A stretch of DNA of 64,000 nucleotides, taken from assembly GCF_000222705.1 (NCBI RefSeq), contig NZ_AFUB01000066.1, forward strand, positions 45,899 through 109,898, in the 5' to 3' direction. Source of the DNA: Streptococcus mitis bv. 2 str. SK95 (lineage in GTDB: Bacteria; Bacillota; Bacilli; Lactobacillales; Streptococcaceae). Position 1 is the first letter of the stretch. Every line of letters begins with the position of its first letter. The position numbers and the translations under genes are program-made. Shown in pieces: positions 38,340 through 46,967 of the stretch. Below the pieces are notes generated by a model. The model saw only the letters and a program-made list of their open reading frames with translations, ran no database searches and was not told the DNA's origin.

Positions 38340-40883
38340 ATGAAATCATTTTTTAAAACATATTGGACCTATTTTGTTTCTTTCATCATTCCTTTAGTAA
38401 TTATGACTGGAGTATACCTAACTCAAGGTATCTACTGGAATAGCAATACATCTCCACTATTAGGAGACGGTTTCCATCAATACGTTATTTTTGATGTAGC
38501 TTTACGAAATATTTTACATGGAAATGGTAGTTTATTTTACACCTTTACAAGTGGCCTCGGACTAAATTTCTATGCTCTATCTAGTTATTACTTGGGTAGT
38601 TTTCTCTCACCCCTAGTTTACTTTTTTAATCTGTCGAATATGCCAGATGCTGTTTATCTGACAACTCTTTTAAAATTTGGATTGATTGGTCTGTCAACCT
38701 ACTTTAGTTTAAATAAATTATTTCAATCTATCCCTCAGCCTTTAAAACTGACCTTATCAACTTCCTACGCTTTAATGAGCTTCACTGTCAGTCAGTTAGA
38801 GATAAAAACCTGGCTAGATGTTTTTATCTTGATTCCTTTTATTATAACTGGTTTACACCTACTTATAACACAAAACAAGCGCCTACTATACTTTACAAGC
38901 TTGTCAATCTTGTTTATCCAAAATTATTATTTTGGATATATGACGGCATTGTTCCTAATTTTCTGGTATCTCTGCCAAATTTCTTGGGACTTTAAAACTC
39001 GAAAATCATCTTTTCTTGATTTTGTTGTTACCTCCTTTTTAGCAGGAATGGCTAGTTTGATTATGACTCTTCCTACACTGTTTGATTTACAAACTCATGG
39101 GGAGAAGTTAACTGCCATCACAAAATTAAAAACAGATAGTAGCTGGTATCTGGATATTTTCGCAAAACAATTCATTGGATCTTTTGATACAACTAAGTAT
39201 GGAGCTATACCAATGATTTTTGTTGGATTGCTTCCCTTTATTTTAACTATTCTATTTTTCACAATAAAATCCATAAGGTTTCACGTGAAACTTACCTATG
39301 CAATTTTCTTTACTTTTTTAATAACAAGCTTTTACATAGAGGCACTTGATCTATTTTGGCAAGGGATGCATACCCCAAATATGTTTTTGCATCGCTATGC
39401 TTGGATCTTTTCTACTCTGTTAATTTATACTGCAGCAGAAGTCTTAAATCGCCTAAAAGAACTGAAACTCTGGAATCTATTTGTCTCACTTTTTCTTGTA
39501 CTGACAGGATTTTTGGCTACTGTATACTTTAAATCACACTATTCTTTTTTAACTGATTTGAATATCCTACTCACTCTTGAATTTCTACTAGTTTATGCTC
39601 TTTTACTTCTTGCAGTCATTAGAAAATTTATCTCTATAAATCTATTTGCAATTCTTTTGTCTTTATTTATAACAGTTGAGATAAGCTTAAATGCTTCATC
39701 TCAAATGGAAGGAATAGCTAAAGAATGGGCCTTTGCTTCTCGTAGCGCCTATAATAGAGATATCACCGCTATGGAATCCATTCTAAACCAAATTGACAAT
39801 CCATTTACACGTACTGAAAAACTGCAAATTCAGACTGGGAATGACAGTATGAAATTTAACTACAATGGAATCTCTCAATTTTCGTCTGTACGAAATCGTT
39901 CAGCTAGCACTAGTTTGGATAAACTGGGATTCAAATCCTCTGGAACCAACCTCAATCTCCGTTATGCAAATAATAGTCTTTTAGCAGATAGTTTATTTGG
40001 AATCCAGTACAATATTTCTGAAAATTCACTTGATAAGTATGGCTTTCAAGAGATTTATCAAAAGGATCATTTAACCTTATATAAAAATCAACTCTCTTTA
40101 CCCATTGTCTTTGCTACTCAATCTATTTACACAGATGTAAACTTTAATAATCATACTCTGGATAATCAGGCTTTATTTATAAACCAGCTTGCTAATCTCA
40201 ACTTAGATTACTTCTCCCAAATAGCATCTGATAAAACAGATACTTCAGATGGTTTAACGAGCATCACAGGTTCTGCGAATGAAGATGCAAAGATTGATTA
40301 TCAAATTGAGGTTCCTCAAAATAGCCAAGTCTATCTCTCTTTTTCAAATCTTCATTTTACAAATGATAAGCAAAAGAAAGTTGACATCCTTGTCAATGGT
40401 GAAAAAAAGACTTTTACAACTGACAATGCCTTTAATTTCTTTAATTTGGGTTATACTGAAGAACAGAAAGCTTTCAATATCAGTGTTAGTTTCCCTGAAA
40501 ATTCTCAGGTGTCATTTGAATCTCCAACCTTCTATCGTTTAAATACTCAGGCTCTTACTGAGGCAATTCAAAAAATTAAAGAACAACCTGTAGAAGTATC
40601 CACCTTTAAAAATAAAGTCTTTGCTACATATGAAGTAAAACAAGATACCTCTATTTTCTTCACTATTCCTTATGACAAAGGTTGGTCTGCATACCAAGAT
40701 GGGAAAAAACTTGAAATCAAGCAGGCTCAAACTGGTTTTATGAAAGTTGATGTTCCAAAGGGAAAAGGCACCATTACACTTTCCTTTATCCCCAATGGTT
40801 TTGTTATTGGAGCAGCCTGCTCACTAACTGCCCTTCTTCTTTTTGGGATCTATAATCACATACGAAATTTATCTAAGACATAA
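38340..40883 (+). CDS. YfhO family membrane protein
   Basis: The 847-residue protein has about 12-13 membrane helices in the first 450 residues, a large extracellular region, and a final helix near residues 820-840. It has the YfhO-family opening ('GDGFHQYVIFDVALRNILHG', where acidic and His residues follow the first helix) that recalls GT-C glycosyltransferases. In Bacillus and Listeria YfhO-type proteins add sugars to teichoic acids; here the substrate is unknown, and wall or lipoteichoic acid is an inference. A parS site lies inside the gene at 39277. A bidirectional terminator follows. Confidence 0.85.
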   Translation: MKSFFKTYWTYFVSFIIPLVIMTGVYLTQGIYWNSNTSPLLGDGFHQYVIFDVALRNILHGNGSLFYTFTSGLGLNFYALSSYYLGSFLSPLVYFFNLSNMPDAVYLTTLLKFGLIGLSTYFSLNKLFQSIPQPLKLTLSTSYALMSFTVSQLEIKTWLDVFILIPFIITGLHLLITQNKRLLYFTSLSILFIQNYYFGYMTALFLIFWYLCQISWDFKTRKSSFLDFVVTSFLAGMASLIMTLPTLFDLQTHGEKLTAITKLKTDSSWYLDIFAKQFIGSFDTTKYGAIPMIFVGLLPFILTILFFTIKSIRFHVKLTYAIFFTFLITSFYIEALDLFWQGMHTPNMFLHRYAWIFSTLLIYTAAEVLNRLKELKLWNLFVSLFLVLTGFLATVYFKSHYSFLTDLNILLTLEFLLVYALLLLAVIRKFISINLFAILLSLFITVEISLNASSQMEGIAKEWAFASRSAYNRDITAMESILNQIDNPFTRTEKLQIQTGNDSMKFNYNGISQFSSVRNRSASTSLDKLGFKSSGTNLNLRYANNSLLADSLFGIQYNISENSLDKYGFQEIYQKDHLTLYKNQLSLPIVFATQSIYTDVNFNNHTLDNQALFINQLANLNLDYFSQIASDKTDTSDGLTSITGSANEDAKIDYQIEVPQNSQVYLSFSNLHFTNDKQKKVDILVNGEKKTFTTDNAFNFFNLGYTEEQKAFNISVSFPENSQVSFESPTFYRLNTQALTEAIQKIKEQPVEVSTFKNKVFATYEVKQDTSIFFTIPYDKGWSAYQDGKKLEIKQAQTGFMKVDVPKGKGTITLSFIPNGFVIGAACSLTALLLFGIYNHIRNLSKT
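39277..39292. other. parS-like ParB-binding site
   Basis: The core GTTTCACGTGAAAC (39278-39291) is a perfect 14-base palindrome identical to the core of the site at 28072. It lies in the yfhO-like coding sequence, about 10 kb left of parB. Confidence 0.88.
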
Positions 40884-40915
40884 AAAGATTGACCAAGGAA
40901 TTGGTCAATCTTTTT
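40882..40915. terminator. Bidirectional terminator between yfhO-like and YhgE/Pip genes
   Basis: AAAAAGATTGACCA and TGGTCAATCTTTTT form a 14-pair stem with a six-base loop. T-runs occur on both strands, and the right arm touches the stop codon of the converging gene. Confidence 0.88.
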
Positions 40916-43556
40916 AATCTTCTTCTATTTTCTTAGGTTGATAAGCTAGCATACCTAAAGCAGTAAAGAAAACTAGTATTATAATAAGGAAAATGACTTG
41001 TTGATGAATATTTCCTGTCATAGAAATTGTTTGTCGTAATCCAGAAACCGAATAACTCATTGGTAACCAAGGATTAATAGCTCTAAAGAAATTATTTGTC
41101 AAAGCAAGTGGATAGGTACCTGCACTTGATGCTAACTGTAATAAAAGCAAAATAAGAGAAAAGAAAGCTCCTATACGGCTATTCCATGTTGTTAATGCAG
41201 TTACCATAGACATAAATGTTAAGCTTGCGATAATAATTAAGAACAAGGTTCTCATTTCATGATTTGCTGTTAGACCAATAAGATGAACGCCACCATAGAC
41301 TAAGACAGCGGCTAAAACAGCTATAACTCCATTTATCTCAAAGCGAGATTTGAACCAAGCCCAGCGAGTTTCAGGATGACGACCTGAAGGTAATTTAGCA
41401 AAAATCATATTTGTTGATAATGCAGCGACAAAGAGAGCGACTGATATCATATAAGGAGCCATAGCAATCCCATTTACAGGAACTTGATCATTGTCTATTT
41501 TTGAAAGATTGAGTGGATTTGACAAAATCTCTGCATTTTTAGATTCTGTTGATGCTGATTTGAGTTGATCACTAGCATTACCTAGTCCTTGTCCTAAAGA
41601 AGCAACTCCTGCCTGTAAATCTTCCAATCCAGAAGTTAACTTTGTTCCACCTTCTGCAAGTTTCCCAGATCCATCTGCCAATTTATTAGCTCCATTCTCT
41701 AATTGAGAAGCACCTGAAAGTAACTGACTGGATTTGTCTGCTAATTGACCAGATCCTGATTGTAATTTATCAACTCCTGCCATTAATTCTTGACTCTTTT
41801 GATTCAATTGGTTAGAGCCAGTTGATAATTTTTCAATACCAGATACTAATTCTGGAGTTTTTTCAACTAATTGACCAACTCCTGCTGTCAAGCTAGAAGA
41901 TTTTTGTGTCAAGGTGTTTGAGCCTGAAACTAGTTGATCCAAACTACCTGTCAAGGTGGAATTCTTTTCACTTAGTTGACTTGCGCCCTGAGAAACTTTA
42001 TCAACACCTGCAGTATATGCATTTACACCTGATGCAATCGACTGACTAGCAGGAACTAATTTACTCGTCACTGCTCCCTGTATTTCTGTTAATCCACTTG
42101 ACAATCCTGTCAAAGAAGTAGAAGCAATAGGTAATACTTGATTAGCTTGATTTTTTAACGTCGAAAGATTTGAAGATTGATTTTGTAAGTTTTCTAAACT
42201 TCCCTGTAAACCTTGTACTAAAGCTATAATTGACTGAGCCGATTGAATACTATCAGTCGAATTTTGAGATACAGAAGCACTTATTTCAGCTTGTTGCTCA
42301 CTTGTCAAGGATTGATAAGCTGCTGTCGATTGAATATTTGCTAATGTAGCTGCTTTATCAGACTGAGCACTTGCTAACATTTGATTAGAAAGAGATACTA
42401 TACTTGATAAAACAGAATCTAATTGTTTTGTATCTCCAACATCAATATTTTGAATAGCTTGATTTAACTGATTCAGACCAGAAGATAATTGATTAATTTG
42501 ATCTTTTTTCCCAGACGAAGCATCTAACTTGCTAGAAAGTTGTTGAATCCCTTCACTTAATTGCTCCACCCCCATTCGAAGTGTAGCTGATTGATTAGAT
42601 AACTGATTAGCACCTGTTGCAAGACTTCCCACTCCATTAGTGTAGGCACTAACACCAGATGAAAATTGATTAAGACCAGCATTAAGCTGAGAAACACCGC
42701 CAGTATAGGATTCTACACCAGTATATAACTGATTGATTCCTCTTACTAATTCAGGACTTTTAGAAGATAATTGACCTAATCCCCTATCTAATTGACTCAC
42801 TGCACCAGTATATGTAACTAAACCACTATTAAAATTCCCTAAGCCAAGATGAAGTTGTTCAACACCAGAGACATAAGAGGATAATCCTTTAGTAAACTGC
42901 TCCGTTCCATTTGAAAATGTTAAACTTGAATCTGCTAAAGAGTGTAGGTTAGTAGTCAATGTTTGGCTTCCTGTCACTAACTGATTCGCTCCATCAGTTA
43001 ATTTTTCACTACCAGAAGCCGCTTGACTCATACCATCCTTTAATTCGACCATCTTATCAAATAAAGCTTTAGTATAGGTCTCGGTTACATTGGTAGAAAC
43101 ATTCTGCTTCAATTGTGTCATCGCAGAATCACTCATCTTGCTTGCAATAAAGCTATGCCCACTTGAAGTCTGATAATCAATCTGCATCTGTTCAGGATGA
43201 TTTGTTAGGATAGAAGCAGCTTTTTCAGACAAGTCACTTGGTAAAGTCACTACCATGTAGTAATCACCATCTTCTAGCCCTTTTTCCCCTTCCTCTTCAT
43301 TAACAAAATGAAAATCTAAAGCCTTATTTTCTTTTAAATTAGACACCATGTCTTCACCTATTGTCATTGTCTGTCCATTATAAGAAGCTTCCTTATCTTT
43401 ATTGACAACTGCTACAGGTAACTCTGACAATTGACCATATGGATCCCACATGGATGATAAAAATATGATGTTGTATAATGCTGGAATGAGAGAAATCCCT
43501 ATCATTACAATGATAAAGGTCGGTTTTTTAAATATTGCTTTCCATTCTTTAAACAT
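40914..43556 (-). CDS. YhgE/Pip domain-containing membrane protein
   Basis: The protein (880 residues from the chosen start) has an N-terminal helix ('IIVMIGISLIPALYNIIFLSS'), a long extracellular region and five to six C-terminal helices (about 700-875). The extracellular part carries many short repeats of the type 'QLSxGxxxLxxGxxxL', predicted to form a long coiled coil. This matches YhgE/Pip, which is related to phage infection protein of Lactococcus and to type VII secretion EsaA, with an ABC-2 like C-terminus. Start: ATG at 43556 with AGGAGG just upstream; the earlier ATG at 43577 has none. It diverges from a TetR gene that probably regulates it. Confidence 0.87.
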   Translation of the reverse strand: MFKEWKAIFKKPTFIIVMIGISLIPALYNIIFLSSMWDPYGQLSELPVAVVNKDKEASYNGQTMTIGEDMVSNLKENKALDFHFVNEEEGEKGLEDGDYYMVVTLPSDLSEKAASILTNHPEQMQIDYQTSSGHSFIASKMSDSAMTQLKQNVSTNVTETYTKALFDKMVELKDGMSQAASGSEKLTDGANQLVTGSQTLTTNLHSLADSSLTFSNGTEQFTKGLSSYVSGVEQLHLGLGNFNSGLVTYTGAVSQLDRGLGQLSSKSPELVRGINQLYTGVESYTGGVSQLNAGLNQFSSGVSAYTNGVGSLATGANQLSNQSATLRMGVEQLSEGIQQLSSKLDASSGKKDQINQLSSGLNQLNQAIQNIDVGDTKQLDSVLSSIVSLSNQMLASAQSDKAATLANIQSTAAYQSLTSEQQAEISASVSQNSTDSIQSAQSIIALVQGLQGSLENLQNQSSNLSTLKNQANQVLPIASTSLTGLSSGLTEIQGAVTSKLVPASQSIASGVNAYTAGVDKVSQGASQLSEKNSTLTGSLDQLVSGSNTLTQKSSSLTAGVGQLVEKTPELVSGIEKLSTGSNQLNQKSQELMAGVDKLQSGSGQLADKSSQLLSGASQLENGANKLADGSGKLAEGGTKLTSGLEDLQAGVASLGQGLGNASDQLKSASTESKNAEILSNPLNLSKIDNDQVPVNGIAMAPYMISVALFVAALSTNMIFAKLPSGRHPETRWAWFKSRFEINGVIAVLAAVLVYGGVHLIGLTANHEMRTLFLIIIASLTFMSMVTALTTWNSRIGAFFSLILLLLQLASSAGTYPLALTNNFFRAINPWLPMSYSVSGLRQTISMTGNIHQQVIFLIIILVFFTALGMLAYQPKKIEED

Positions 43557-43571
43557 GTTTCCTCCTTTTTT

Positions 43572-43662
43572 ACACATATTGTCTAAAATTTTGATATAAT
43601 AGATTATACATCAAAAAATCCAAATTACAAGGTAAAAAATACTTTTTTAGACATATTGTCTA
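43572..43662. promoter_or_regulatory. Divergent regulatory region with two TetR-type operators
   Basis: The palindrome TAGACATATTGTCTA (43648-43662) occurs just before the TetR gene, and a near copy ACACATATTGTCTA (43572-43585) lies just before the YhgE/Pip gene. TATAAT (43595-43600, plus) and a TATAAT on the other strand sit between. A TetR dimer on both would control both genes. Confidence 0.75.
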
Positions 43663-43684
43663 TTTTTGTATACAAGGAGGAATT

Positions 43685-44227
43685 ATGAAAGAAAGTAACA
43701 AACGTTTAAAAACAAAACGAATTATCGAAAATGCCATGGTTCAATTATTGATGGACCAACCCTTTGATCAAATTTCTACTGTCAAGTTAGCAGAAAAAGC
43801 CGGAATCAGTCGTTCCAGCTTTTACACTCACTACAAGGATAAGTATGATATGATTGAGCATTACCAAAGTAAGCTCTTTCATACCTTTGAGTATATTTTC
43901 CAAAAACATGCTCATCATAAAAGAGATGCTATTTTAGAAGTATTTGAATATTTAGAGTCTGAGCCACTCTTGGCTGCACTCTTATCTGAAAATGGTACAA
44001 AAGAAATCCAAAATTTCTTGAGAAATAAACTGCATATTATACTTAGCACTGACCTTCAGAAACGCTTTATGAAACTACAACTCAATCCAATTGAATTAGA
44101 ATACAGCAGCATTTATCTAACAAATGCCCTATTTGGTGTTTGCCAGACGTGGATTGCCCACGGAAAAAAAGAAAGCCCGCAAGAAATGACAGACTTCCTT
44201 ATGAAAATGTTAGGTGATGCAAACTAA
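43685..44227 (+). CDS. TetR/AcrR family transcriptional regulator
   Basis: The 180-residue protein has an N-terminal TetR HTH at about residues 10-55 ('RIIENAMVQLLMDQPFDQIS', 'AEKAGISRSSFYTHYKDKYDMIEHY') and a divergent all-helical ligand domain ending in a TetR_C-like segment ('ALFGVCQTWIAHGKKESPQEM'). It is divergent from the YhgE/Pip gene and faces two matching palindromes, so autoregulation and control of the neighbour are likely. The ligand is unknown. Confidence 0.88.
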   Translation: MKESNKRLKTKRIIENAMVQLLMDQPFDQISTVKLAEKAGISRSSFYTHYKDKYDMIEHYQSKLFHTFEYIFQKHAHHKRDAILEVFEYLESEPLLAALLSENGTKEIQNFLRNKLHIILSTDLQKRFMKLQLNPIELEYSSIYLTNALFGVCQTWIAHGKKESPQEMTDFLMKMLGDAN

Positions 44228-44232
44228 GAATA

Positions 44233-44260
44233 AAAAAGAACACCGAGTGGTGTTCTTTTT
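44233..44260 (+). terminator. Terminator of the TetR gene
   Basis: AAAAAGAACACC and GGTGTTCTTTTT pair around a GAGT loop. It starts six bases after the stop codon and ends just before the converging tRNA-Asn gene, for which it can serve too. Confidence 0.88.
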
Positions 44261-44266
44261 ATCTGA

Positions 44267-44340
44267 CTCCGCCAGTAGGACTCGAACCTACGACATCATG
44301 ATTAACAGTCATGCGCTACTACCAACTGAGCTATGGCGGA
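44267..44340 (-). tRNA. tRNA-Asn (GUU)
   Basis: The 74-base cloverleaf starts TCCGCCATAGCTCAGTTGG and ends with TTCGAGTCC and TGGCGGA plus discriminator G. The seven-pair acceptor stem is perfect and the anticodon loop reads CTGTTAA, giving GTT. The CCA end is not encoded. Confidence 0.97.
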
Positions 44341-44345
44341 TAAAA

Positions 44346-44417
44346 TAGTCCGTACGGGATTCGAACCCGTGTTACCGCCGTGAAAAGGCGGTGTCTTAAC
44401 CCCTTGACCAACGGACC
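44346..44417 (-). tRNA. tRNA-Glu (UUC)
   Basis: The 72-base cloverleaf starts GGTCCGTTGGTCAAGGGG and ends with GGTTCGAATCC and ACGGACT plus discriminator A. The anticodon loop CTTTTCA gives TTC. It lies five bases upstream of tRNA-Asn and the two share a promoter. No CCA is encoded. Confidence 0.97.
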
Positions 44418-44440
44418 ATCTATCTGTAGCAGATATAACC

Positions 44441-44468
44441 ATTATATCAATTTCTTACTGATTGTCAA
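44441..44468 (-). promoter_or_regulatory. Promoter of tRNA-Glu/tRNA-Asn
   Basis: Perfect TTGACA (44463-44468) and TATAAT (44441-44446) on the minus strand, 16 bases apart. The -35 box abuts the comE stop codon, and the start would fall about 17 bases before tRNA-Glu. Confidence 0.82.
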
Positions 44469-45221
44469 TCACTTTTTAGATTTTTTCTCTAGAATATCTT
44501 TTAGTTTACGAACTTTCAAACGAGTGATGGGGCAGCGATGATCTTCATAAAAGACAACTTCTAGATTCTTTCGATCAATTTCTCTAACATTTCCAATATT
44601 GATTAGGAAAGATTTATGAGGAGAATAAAATCGCTGGGTATGTTTGTCCTTTTCCTGAATATCCGTCATTGTTCCATAGAACTCTTTGGCAAAATTCTTA
44701 CCAATAATTCGCAGTTTATGAGAAACACCTGTTGTTTCGATATACAAAATATCATGGTAAGGGATTTTCAAATCATTTCCCTTATAGTTGTAATCAAAAT
44801 AGTCTACAACATCTTCGTTTTCAAGCAGCATGCTCTTAGTGTAAAAAATACTCTGCTCGATACGTTTTTTGAACAATTCATCATTGATGTCTTTGTCTAC
44901 AAAATCTAGAGCTGATACCTGGTATTTATAAGTTAAAGTAGCAAATTCAGATCGACTGGTAATAAAGACAATAATAGCATAAGGATTGTGATGGCGGATA
45001 AACTGAGCTACTTCAAAGCCCTTTTTCTCAATTCCATGAATATCGATATCTAGGAAATAGAGCTGGTTTACTTCATCGTTTTCAATATATTCCTTAAACT
45101 CACGAACTTTTCCTGTTGTCTTGTAAGAAATAGGAATATTTGATTCCTCCGAGATTTCATTCAATATTCTCTCAAGTCTCACTTGATGCTCAATAACATC
45201 TTCTAAAATTAGTACTTTCAT
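44469..45221 (-). CDS. comE: Competence response regulator ComE
   Basis: The 250-residue AlgR/LytTR-family regulator has a receiver domain (about 1-125) with the phospho-acceptor Asp58 in 'LYFLDIDIHG'. The LytTR DNA-binding domain (about 140-245) has 'HDILYIETTGVSHKLRI' and 'FYSPHKSFLINIGNVREID'. When phosphorylated by ComD it binds direct repeats upstream of comC and comX to start competence. It overlaps comD by four bases. Confidence 0.95.
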   Translation of the reverse strand: MKVLILEDVIEHQVRLERILNEISEESNIPISYKTTGKVREFKEYIENDEVNQLYFLDIDIHGIEKKGFEVAQFIRHHNPYAIIVFITSRSEFATLTYKYQVSALDFVDKDINDELFKKRIEQSIFYTKSMLLENEDVVDYFDYNYKGNDLKIPYHDILYIETTGVSHKLRIIGKNFAKEFYGTMTDIQEKDKHTQRFYSPHKSFLINIGNVREIDRKNLEVVFYEDHRCPITRLKVRKLKDILEKKSKK

Positions 45222-46537
45222 TCAAATTCCCTCTTAAATCTAATAATTTGTCTAAATGTGTTGTCTTCCATCTCTGTTTCCAAAATAATGTTGTCATACT
45301 TATCTAAAATCTCTTTGACATTATTAAGCCCTAGACCTCTATTTCTTCCCTTGGTAGAGAAACCTAAGGCAAATAAGTCTTCTGAAGGCGTCATAGTGAT
45401 TTTACATGAATTCTGGATGACTATAACTGTTTCAAAATCCATTTTAATGACTGCAACTTCAATTTGTTTCAAGTAACTATCTGCGGCACCTTCAACAGCA
45501 TTGTTTAATAAAATACTCATGATACGAACAAGATCAAGTAAATCTATTGACAGTCTAGTAATGATATCCTTTACTTCCAATGTAAACTCTACATCATTTT
45601 TTCGTGCATAGACAATCGATTGAGCAATTAAACTTCGTAAAGCAGAATCTTCTATATTATTTAAATCAAAGTAAGTATATTTTTCTGACCTCAATTTCTG
45701 ATTTGCTTTTACTAGGACTTCATTGTAAACCCTGTTAATTTCTTGTAAATCTCCACTGTCAATCGCCATTTGCATGCTGACAAGCATCCCTGCATAGTCA
45801 TGACGAAAACCTCGAATTTCATTATATAACTCCACAATTTCGTCAGTATAAGTCTGTAAATGTTTTTGTTCAAATTTCTTTTGTTTTAGAGCAATCTCTT
45901 TTTCAATTTGAACCTTGTAAGAGTTCATTGCAAAGAAGGTTAAAAGGAGCCCAACAAAAACTACGGATGATAAAATACTTCCAAAACTATTTAAATGAGA
46001 AATAGTACTCACGATATCTGAAATAAAAGAGACGATATGCAGGAAGATAAATACATATAGCACTTTTTTCAAAAAAGAATAGAGATATTCTTTGTCAAAA
46101 TATTTAAACTCCAAATGGAAATAAGATATGACAATTTTAATAACCAAATAGGTTAAAATAAGTACAAATATAATAAAATAATTATTATATTCTAATGCAA
46201 TATCATCTCCTGTTATAGATGATAAAGTTACCGATATAAAGTTATTACTACTATGATATAAGAGAGAAAATAATAGGCTTATAAAAACTCCCTTAGACTT
46301 ATCATACTTCTGAAATCCAACAAAGTAACCGAATATGAGTAAAGGAAATAAAAATTTAGACAAACCGTAACCATCTAAGGCTAGCAAATACATTATTTCT
46401 TCTAATATTAATTGTAGTAAAAATACATAAAGACTATAAATATATTTTTCTTTTTTAGTTGCATTACAAGTCCATTCATAAATTTTACTAATGATAAAAA
46501 CATAAAAAAAAGCTATTACTAATCCAAATAAATTCAT
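45218..46537 (-). CDS. comD: Competence histidine kinase ComD (CSP receptor)
   Basis: The 439-residue HPK10-family sensor has six to seven membrane helices in residues 1-205 that bind the competence peptide from outside. After a coiled linker comes the phosphorylated histidine in 'RGFRHDYAGM' (His246) and a C-terminal ATPase with 'ILLNNAVEGAADS' (N box) and 'GRNRGLGLNNVKEIL' (G box). Codon 1 lies 21 bases after comC. The N-terminal helices vary between pherotypes, so its match to the CSP here should be judged against the same strain group. Confidence 0.95.
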   Translation of the reverse strand: MNLFGLVIAFFYVFIISKIYEWTCNATKKEKYIYSLYVFLLQLILEEIMYLLALDGYGLSKFLFPLLIFGYFVGFQKYDKSKGVFISLLFSLLYHSSNNFISVTLSSITGDDIALEYNNYFIIFVLILTYLVIKIVISYFHLEFKYFDKEYLYSFLKKVLYVFIFLHIVSFISDIVSTISHLNSFGSILSSVVFVGLLLTFFAMNSYKVQIEKEIALKQKKFEQKHLQTYTDEIVELYNEIRGFRHDYAGMLVSMQMAIDSGDLQEINRVYNEVLVKANQKLRSEKYTYFDLNNIEDSALRSLIAQSIVYARKNDVEFTLEVKDIITRLSIDLLDLVRIMSILLNNAVEGAADSYLKQIEVAVIKMDFETVIVIQNSCKITMTPSEDLFALGFSTKGRNRGLGLNNVKEILDKYDNIILETEMEDNTFRQIIRFKREFE

Positions 46538-46558
46538 TACTTTTTACCTTTATTTTAG

Positions 46559-46684
46559 TTATTTTCTTTTTGGAAAAATAAGATTACGTATTAATTCTGG
46601 AATTCTCCATTCCCCACCCCAAATCTCCTGCAATTCTGTTTCTGTTACTTCTTTAAATTGTTCCAACTTTACTGTATTTTTCAT
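46559..46684 (-). CDS. comC: Competence-stimulating peptide precursor ComC
   Basis: The 41-residue precursor has a double-glycine leader of 24 residues starting MKNTVKLEQFKEVTE and ending LQEIWGG, and a predicted mature peptide EWRIPELIRNLIFPKRK (17 residues). The leader is cut by the ComAB exporter and the peptide is sensed by ComD. Its acidic first residue, Arg at position 3 and basic tail are typical CSP traits. The sequence differs from pneumococcal CSP-1 and CSP-2 and, from memory, is nearest to types found in oralis/mitis strains. The ATG has AGGAGA upstream. The ComE box lies about 85 bases upstream. Confidence 0.95.
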   Translation of the reverse strand: MKNTVKLEQFKEVTETELQEIWGGEWRIPELIRNLIFPKRK

Positions 46685-46731
46685 AATGAAATCTCCTGTA
46701 TTGTTTTTCTTGTAAGTTATCTTACAAATCT

Positions 46732-46798
46732 ATTATACAAAATGAAGATCACTTAAGAAAAATTTCTTCTCAACTGTACTTTTTTACACCTGAAATGC
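46732..46798 (-). promoter_or_regulatory. comC promoter with ComE-binding direct repeat
   Basis: On the minus strand GCATTTCAGG (46789-46798) and ACAGTTGAGA (46768-46777) form the ComE direct repeat, spaced by 11 bases. About 30 bases after it is a perfect TATAAT (46732-46737), with no good -35 box. This is the usual layout of a ComE-activated early competence promoter. Confidence 0.9.
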
Positions 46799-46810
46799 AC
46801 CTTTTGAAGA

Positions 46811-46839
46811 AAAAAGCTGGGAAATAATCCCAGCTTTTT
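46811..46839 (-). terminator. Terminator between tRNA-Arg and comC
   Basis: AAAAAGCTGGGA and TCCCAGCTTTTT form a 12-pair stem with loop AATAA or TTATT. It separates tRNA-Arg from the ComE box by 12 bases. Read-through here would feed basal comCDE expression. Confidence 0.88.
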
Positions 46840-46850
46840 CTTTAATGTAC

Positions 46851-46924
46851 TGATCCCAGCAGGATTCGAACCTGCGACCGTTCGCTTAGAAGGCGAATGC
46901 TCTATCCAGCTGAGCTATGAGACC
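46851..46924 (-). tRNA. tRNA-Arg (UCU)
   Basis: The 74-base cloverleaf starts GGTCTCATAGCTCAGCTGG and ends with GGTTCGAATCC and TGGGATC plus discriminator A; the acceptor stem includes two G-U pairs. The anticodon loop CTTCTAA gives TCT, reading AGA. It stands directly upstream of comCDE, as in pneumococcus. Confidence 0.96.
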
Positions 46925-46934
46925 TAACATGACC

Positions 46935-46963
46935 ATTCTATCAAAAAACAAGAAGTAAGTCAA
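46935..46963 (-). promoter_or_regulatory. Promoter of tRNA-Arg
   Basis: TTGACT (46958-46963) and TAGAAT (46935-46940) on the minus strand are 17 bases apart, and the -10 carries a TGn extension. It lies just past the rlmH stop codon. Confidence 0.78.
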
Positions 46964-46967
46964 TCTT

